From positions 1 to 61,749 of the forward strand of contig JAUMZD010000018.1 of NCBI GenBank assembly GCA_030528325.1: a stretch of 61,749 nt of DNA, read 5' to 3'. The first letter of the stretch is position 1; each line of letters starts with the position of its first letter. The notes beneath the pieces were generated by a model, which saw only the letters and a program-made list of their open reading frames with translations, was not told the DNA's origin and ran no database searches. Both the position numbers and the translations under genes were made by a program. This stretch comes from Lautropia sp. Lineage in GTDB: Bacteria > Pseudomonadota > Gammaproteobacteria > Burkholderiales > Burkholderiaceae_E. Of the stretch, positions 58,146 through 61,749 are shown one piece after another.

Positions 58146-59491
58146 GCGCTGTATCGGCGTGTTTGATGTGCATAACACGCTCTTGCTGAAGGCCAGTTTG
58201 CGCTGACCAGGGCTGCTGCGCCAAGCCCGCCGGCGGCGGCGATGCAGGCCAGGCCGAGGCGGGCCTCTGCCGGGGTATGTCCCGTGTCGGGCGTCATCCT
58301 GTCGGACTTTTCACCATATCCCGGCTTATCCAGCCGTTCCAGCCGTTCCAGCAGATCCACGAGGGCGATGGCCCCCGAGGCACCGATCGGATGACCGCGG
58401 GCCAGGCCGCCGCCGTGCGGGTTCAGCTGACCGGGCGCGAGGCCCAGCGCCTGTTCCAAGGCCAGCCCCTGAAGCGCGAAGGCATCGTGCAGCTCGACGC
58501 TGGCGAGCCTGCTGGCTGACAGCTGGTGCCGTGTCAGCAGCGCGTCGGCGGCGAGCTGTGCACCCAGCATCGGGTTCGAGGGATCCACGCCCAGTGAAAG
58601 CCCGTCCACCCAGCATGCCCGCGCTTGCACGTCGTATCGCCGGCAGACCTCGGGGCTTGCCAGCAGCACCACGGCTGCGCCATCGGCTTCGGGGGAGATG
58701 GCGAGCAGGCTCAGCGAACAGTCATTCCCGGCCCTGTCCCGGGCCGTTTGCTGGATGGGCAGGCGCCTCATCAGGCCGGCTGAAAGCGCTCTGGGATAGG
58801 CGTCGTGCCAGAGCCCATCCATGGGCAGAATGTGGTGCCGCCGCCCGTCTCCCGCCTGTGCGTGCCAGATCACGGCCCGCTGGTGGGCCTGCCGGGCGTA
58901 TTCATCCTGCTGCATCCGTGTCCAGCCATGGCGCTCCGCGTACCGGGCAGCTGCTTCCGCGGGCTCGGGATCGCGTTCCGGCCAGGGGGTGAACGGGGGC
59001 CGCTCGTAGCTGACGGGGGCTTCCAGCGGCGAGCGGGGACGACGCTGCCGGATCGGTGCGCGGCTCCAGGCTTCCACGCCGCCAGCGATGACGATGCCGG
59101 CCTGTCGGGCCTGGATCAGCCCGGCTCCCAGCCGGATGGCATCCAGACCGGCGCAGCACTGGGTATCGATGCTGAGGGCCTGACAACGGTCGGGCAGGCC
59201 GGCTGCCAGTGCTCCCAGTCGAGCCGGGTTGCCACCGGCACCGAGCGCATTGCCGAGGATCACCGCATCGACCGCAGCGGCGGGCAGACCGTTTCGGTCG
59301 AGCAGGGCGCGGATCAGGGGCGCCACCAGCTGATGGGGTTCGCGCTGCCGCAAGGCGCCATGCCGTGGGGCGATCGGCGTGCGCAACCAGTCCGGCATGG
59401 CCACGTTGGAAGCGGGCGGGCAGCCCTGCTTCGATGCCTGGAACCCGAGCCCGGTAGCGTCGAGTTCGGGGGAACGAATGTCGGCAGGCAT
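58037..59491 (-). CDS. Thiolase-family acetyltransferase (YhfS-like), C-terminus extended
   Basis: The thiolase core is clear: nucleophile Cys112 in DTQCCAGLDAI, VELHDAFALQGLALEQ, HGGGLARGHPIGASGA and a last cysteine in LACIAAAGGLG. Normal thiolases end a few residues after that glycine motif. Here the frame continues about 50 residues through a 13-bp repeat and 109 bp into the convergent SnoaL-like gene, so the original stop has probably been lost. The start is uncertain (59491 or ATG 59398). It is third in a bioY - ligase - thiolase operon; the analogous B. subtilis genes as I remember them are yhfU-yhfT-yhfS, linked to biotin. Confidence 0.82.
   Translation of the reverse strand: MPADIRSPELDATGLGFQASKQGCPPASNVAMPDWLRTPIAPRHGALRQREPHQLVAPLIRALLDRNGLPAAAVDAVILGNALGAGGNPARLGALAAGLPDRCQALSIDTQCCAGLDAIRLGAGLIQARQAGIVIAGGVEAWSRAPIRQRRPRSPLEAPVSYERPPFTPWPERDPEPAEAAARYAERHGWTRMQQDEYARQAHQRAVIWHAQAGDGRRHHILPMDGLWHDAYPRALSAGLMRRLPIQQTARDRAGNDCSLSLLAISPEADGAAVVLLASPEVCRRYDVQARACWVDGLSLGVDPSNPMLGAQLAADALLTRHQLSASRLASVELHDAFALQGLALEQALGLAPGQLNPHGGGLARGHPIGASGAIALVDLLERLERLDKPGYGEKSDRMTPDTGHTPAEARLGLACIAAAGGLGAAALVSANWPSARACYAHQTRRYSAQKMPLSCSASSSAGTGVMASHISTSLPSTTRHSSK
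58171..58183 (+). repeat. 13-bp repeat CATAACACGCTCT, copy 3
   Basis: This copy lies 25 bp after the SnoaL-like gene stop and inside the extended thiolase frame. Here it also forms a hairpin, GCGTGTT with AACACGC around a 10-base loop. Confidence 0.6.
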
Positions 59492-59502
59492 GCTGAATAC
59501 CG

Positions 59503-61263
59503 TCAGCGTGCGGGGCGTGCCGACGCCCGTATGGACGGCGACGGAACAGACTGCGCTGTCAGGGGCTGAAGCGCTTCACCCTGCTCCTGTGCTTCCAGAC
59601 GCTCGATGGCGCCGACAGCTGGCGCAGGGCCGGAAGAATCCCACGGCTCCACAGGGCCAGGCGCCTCGAGTGGCGCCGGCTGTGGCATCCGTGCCGGGGC
59701 TTGCGCCTTTGAGGGTGCCGGGAGCCGTGCCTGAAGCAGGGCAGCGATTCGGGCATGATCGGTTTTCCCGCTGGCGGTCTGCGGCCACGGGCCTTGCCAG
59801 CGCCACCAGTGGCGCGGCGTCTTGAACCGCTCCAGATGCTGCTGGCACCACAGGGCGAGTTCGCGAGGGCCGGGCGTTGCTTCACCCGCTGCATCGGCGA
59901 GCTGCACGACGGCATGCACGCTGTGCCCGCGCTGTTCGTCGGCCAGCCCGTGCACCGAAGCCTGGGCGATGGCCGGATGGGCGCTGAGGCAGCTTTCCAC
60001 TTCTTCGGGAAAGAGGTTTTTGGCCTGCGTCACGATCATCCGGTTTGCCCGGCCACACAGATGAAGGATGCCATGCTCGTCCAGATGGCCCATGTCATGC
60101 ACGGACAGCCAGTCGCCGTGGCGCACGGCTGCCGTGTCGTCGTCCGGGTTGATGTAGTCGGTGAACAGCATCGGGCTGCGAACCCAGATCCTGCCCGGCT
60201 CGCCTGTCTGGTCAGGCGGCGAATCGGGTGTTTCGCCCACATGCAGCTGCACGTTGCTGAAGGGCCGGCCGACGGCCTGCACGGGGGCGCTTTCGTTCAC
60301 GTCCATCCAGCTGACATAGCTGGTTTCGGAGGCACCATAGAAGGTGATGATGCGCGCGGCCGGAAACAGTGCCCGCAGCGCTCGCGTATGTTCGCGGGCC
60401 CAGCGCGCACCACTGATCAGCAGCAGTTTCAGCTGCGGTATCGGAGGCAGCGAACGGCGGCGGGCGGCGGCCAGCATCAGGATCAGCTGGCTGGGCACGG
60501 CCACCATCATCGGGTGCTTGCCGCCTGCGAGCAGCGCCAGCACCTGCTCGGCCGAGAAACGCTGCTGCAGTGTCGTGCCGCCGCCGCTCCAGATGCCCAG
60601 CAGGGCACCAAAGAGGAACAGCGAGTGGGACAGGCGTCCCGGCGCCAGTACATGCCCGGCTGCCTGCTCGCCAAAATCGGCCAGACTCACCCTGAAACTC
60701 TCGACCCAGGAACGGTGATGGCGGCGAAAGCCCTTGGGCAGACCAGTGCTACCGGAGGTGAAGCCGATGTAGAAAGGTTCATGCCCGGTACCGGCATGGT
60801 TCGGGATGTCGAAGGTATCGCCTGCCTGGACGACGGAGCGTGCCTGCTCGCCGGCAGGTGAATGCCCGTTCAGTGCAGCCAGATAGCGGACGATCTGTTG
60901 GTGAACGGCAGGCGGCCAGTCGGGGTCGGGCACGGCCGCGCAACGACCGCTCGCGATCACGCCCAGACATTCGAGCAGCTGCGCCTGCGGGTTGGCATCG
61001 GGCGTCAGCAGGCAGGTGCCGGGTGCCTGCTCACGCTTCAGTCGGGCCGCGTAGCCGGTCGTCAGGGACTGAAGCGCGCGATAACTGATCTCCCGGGGGC
61101 GCTCGTCGAGTGACACGAGGCGCAGGGCGCAGGCATCGGGTTGCCTGGCTGCCCAGTGATCCAGGGTACCGTGAACCCACGGGCTGTCGTGGCGCAACAG
61201 AAACCCTGTCCGACCCTGTTCCGGCAGGGGTTGCGGTGGCGGATGGTGGCCGGCGTCGATCAC
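59503..61263 (-). CDS. AMP-dependent acyl-CoA ligase (YhfT-like)
   Basis: The 586-residue ANL-superfamily enzyme has the P-loop FTSGSTGLPKGF, YGASETSYVSW, the hinge region around HLCGRANRMIVTQ and the catalytic lysine in QTASGKTDH. The family activates carboxylic acids as acyl-AMP and then acyl-CoA. A C-terminal tail of about 75 residues rich in Pro and Ala is extra. The GTG start lies 4 bp after the bioY stop. Context with bioY suggests a substrate linked to biotin, such as pimelate or another biotin precursor, but this is inference. Confidence 0.88.
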   Translation of the reverse strand: MIDAGHHPPPQPLPEQGRTGFLLRHDSPWVHGTLDHWAARQPDACALRLVSLDERPREISYRALQSLTTGYAARLKREQAPGTCLLTPDANPQAQLLECLGVIASGRCAAVPDPDWPPAVHQQIVRYLAALNGHSPAGEQARSVVQAGDTFDIPNHAGTGHEPFYIGFTSGSTGLPKGFRRHHRSWVESFRVSLADFGEQAAGHVLAPGRLSHSLFLFGALLGIWSGGGTTLQQRFSAEQVLALLAGGKHPMMVAVPSQLILMLAAARRRSLPPIPQLKLLLISGARWAREHTRALRALFPAARIITFYGASETSYVSWMDVNESAPVQAVGRPFSNVQLHVGETPDSPPDQTGEPGRIWVRSPMLFTDYINPDDDTAAVRHGDWLSVHDMGHLDEHGILHLCGRANRMIVTQAKNLFPEEVESCLSAHPAIAQASVHGLADEQRGHSVHAVVQLADAAGEATPGPRELALWCQQHLERFKTPRHWWRWQGPWPQTASGKTDHARIAALLQARLPAPSKAQAPARMPQPAPLEAPGPVEPWDSSGPAPAVGAIERLEAQEQGEALQPLTAQSVPSPSIRASARPAR

Positions 61264-61267
61264 CGGA

Positions 61268-61749
61268 TCAGCGCGAGCGGCCGCCGAACGACCAGTCGGG
61301 CAAGGCGCGGGCCACGGTGTGGACGACGATCGCGCACAACACGCATTTGATCAGGTCGCCGGGCACGAAGGCCAGATCCAGCTTCAGCGCCTCGCTGAAC
61401 GGCATCTTGGCCAGCAGCATCAGGCCGGCGATGCCGGCGGCGTGCAGAAACAGGATGCCGCCCAGCACCGAGGCGATGAAGGCATTGAGCGCCGTTCTGA
61501 TCGCGGACTGCGCGCGCGGCAGCGAGGCCATGATGAGCCCGATGACGAAGGCGGCAGCGGCATAGCCGAACAGATAACCGGCCGAGGGGGCCGTGAAAGG
61601 GCCAAGCCCGCCACGGCCGCCCGCCAGCAGCGGGAGCCCCACGGCCACGGCCGCCAGAAACAGCGCAACCGCCTGAAAGCCCCGTCGGGCACCCAGCAGG
61701 CAACCGGCCAGCATCACGCCCAGCGACTGGGCCGTGATCGGCACGCCAC
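61268..61749 (-). CDS. bioY: Biotin transporter S-component BioY, 5' end beyond window
   Basis: The partial protein of about 160 residues begins at the BioY motif GVPITAQSLGVMLAG, so roughly 25-40 N-terminal residues lie past the window edge. GPFTAPSAGYLFGY and DLAFVPGDLIKCVLCAIVV are typical BioY segments in helices 3-6. BioY binds biotin in the membrane and works with or without the EcfA/EcfT module. It leads the bioY - AMP ligase - thiolase operon. A BirA operator would be expected upstream, outside the window. Confidence 0.92.
   Translation of the reverse strand, partial: GVPITAQSLGVMLAGCLLGARRGFQAVALFLAAVAVGLPLLAGGRGGLGPFTAPSAGYLFGYAAAAFVIGLIMASLPRAQSAIRTALNAFIASVLGGILFLHAAGIAGLMLLAKMPFSEALKLDLAFVPGDLIKCVLCAIVVHTVARALPDWSFGGRSR

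Overview
The window is about 62 kb of GC-rich bacterial chromosome from a Gram-negative organism. Gene content and order point to the Betaproteobacteria, order Burkholderiales: truA-trpF-trpB-trpA-accD-folC-SPOR-cvpA-purF, pyrG-kdsA-DUF1330-eno-ftsB and dapA-bamC are groupings I remember from that order. A Lautropia-like member of the Burkholderiaceae is possible, but that is a guess from gene content and base composition, not from a database match. There are no rRNA, tRNA, CRISPR or prophage features that I can see, and no intact transposase.

Layout. 0.2-9 kb: a tightly packed plus-strand run for tRNA pseudouridylation, the last steps of tryptophan synthesis, acetyl-CoA carboxylase beta, folate, a SPOR cell-envelope protein, CvpA and PurF. 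9-16 kb: accessory and stress genes (membrane-anchored RCC1-repeat protein, beta-carbonic anhydrase, 3-hydroxyisobutyryl-CoA hydrolase-like, META-domain lipoprotein, YbhB-type PEBP, LexA with its own SOS box, RRM protein). 16-19.4 kb: minus-strand ScoA/ScoB CoA transferase and ETF-ubiquinone oxidoreductase. 20-24.5 kb: pyrG-kdsA-DUF1330-eno-ftsB with start/stop overlaps. 24.5-30.6 kb: HslO, gamma-carbonic anhydrase, BrnQ (minus), then PHP phosphoesterase, Sua5/YciO protein and TrpS (plus). 30.8-38.5 kb: a large PAS/GAF/GGDEF/EAL sensor, a methyltransferase, dapA-bamC, a small Ala/Lys-rich lipoprotein and a metallophosphoesterase overlapping mutS. 38.5-47 kb: mutS, a second Ala/Lys-rich lipoprotein, an MFS transporter and glpT-glpD. 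47-54 kb: ankyrin lipoprotein, Dcu-type C4-dicarboxylate transporter, bestrophin-like channel, LysE/RhtB exporter, tannase/feruloyl-esterase-like protein. 54-61.7 kb: metY, an aldehyde dehydrogenase, a double SnoaL-like protein, then a minus-strand bioY - AMP ligase - thiolase operon cut by the window edge.

The most unusual feature is the repeat content of the gaps. Family A is a 160-bp near-perfect palindrome with 19-bp perfect terminal inverted repeats. It has two full direct copies on either side of the ankyrin lipoprotein gene and two decayed half copies elsewhere. Family B is a roughly 169-bp palindromic element bounded by CTAG and GAGCTTGGGCGG/CCGCCCAAGCTC ends. It has one full copy and at least seven partial ones, several lying between convergent genes and two contributing or overlapping stop codons. 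Both look like non-autonomous (MITE-like) elements, some perhaps reused as transcription terminators. A third, 13-bp repeat (CATAACACGCTCT) occurs three times just downstream of genes. Other points worth attention are the biotin-linked bioY operon, the thiolase whose reading frame runs into the convergent neighbouring gene, the substituted EAL domain, and the two LEA-like lipoproteins on either side of mutS.
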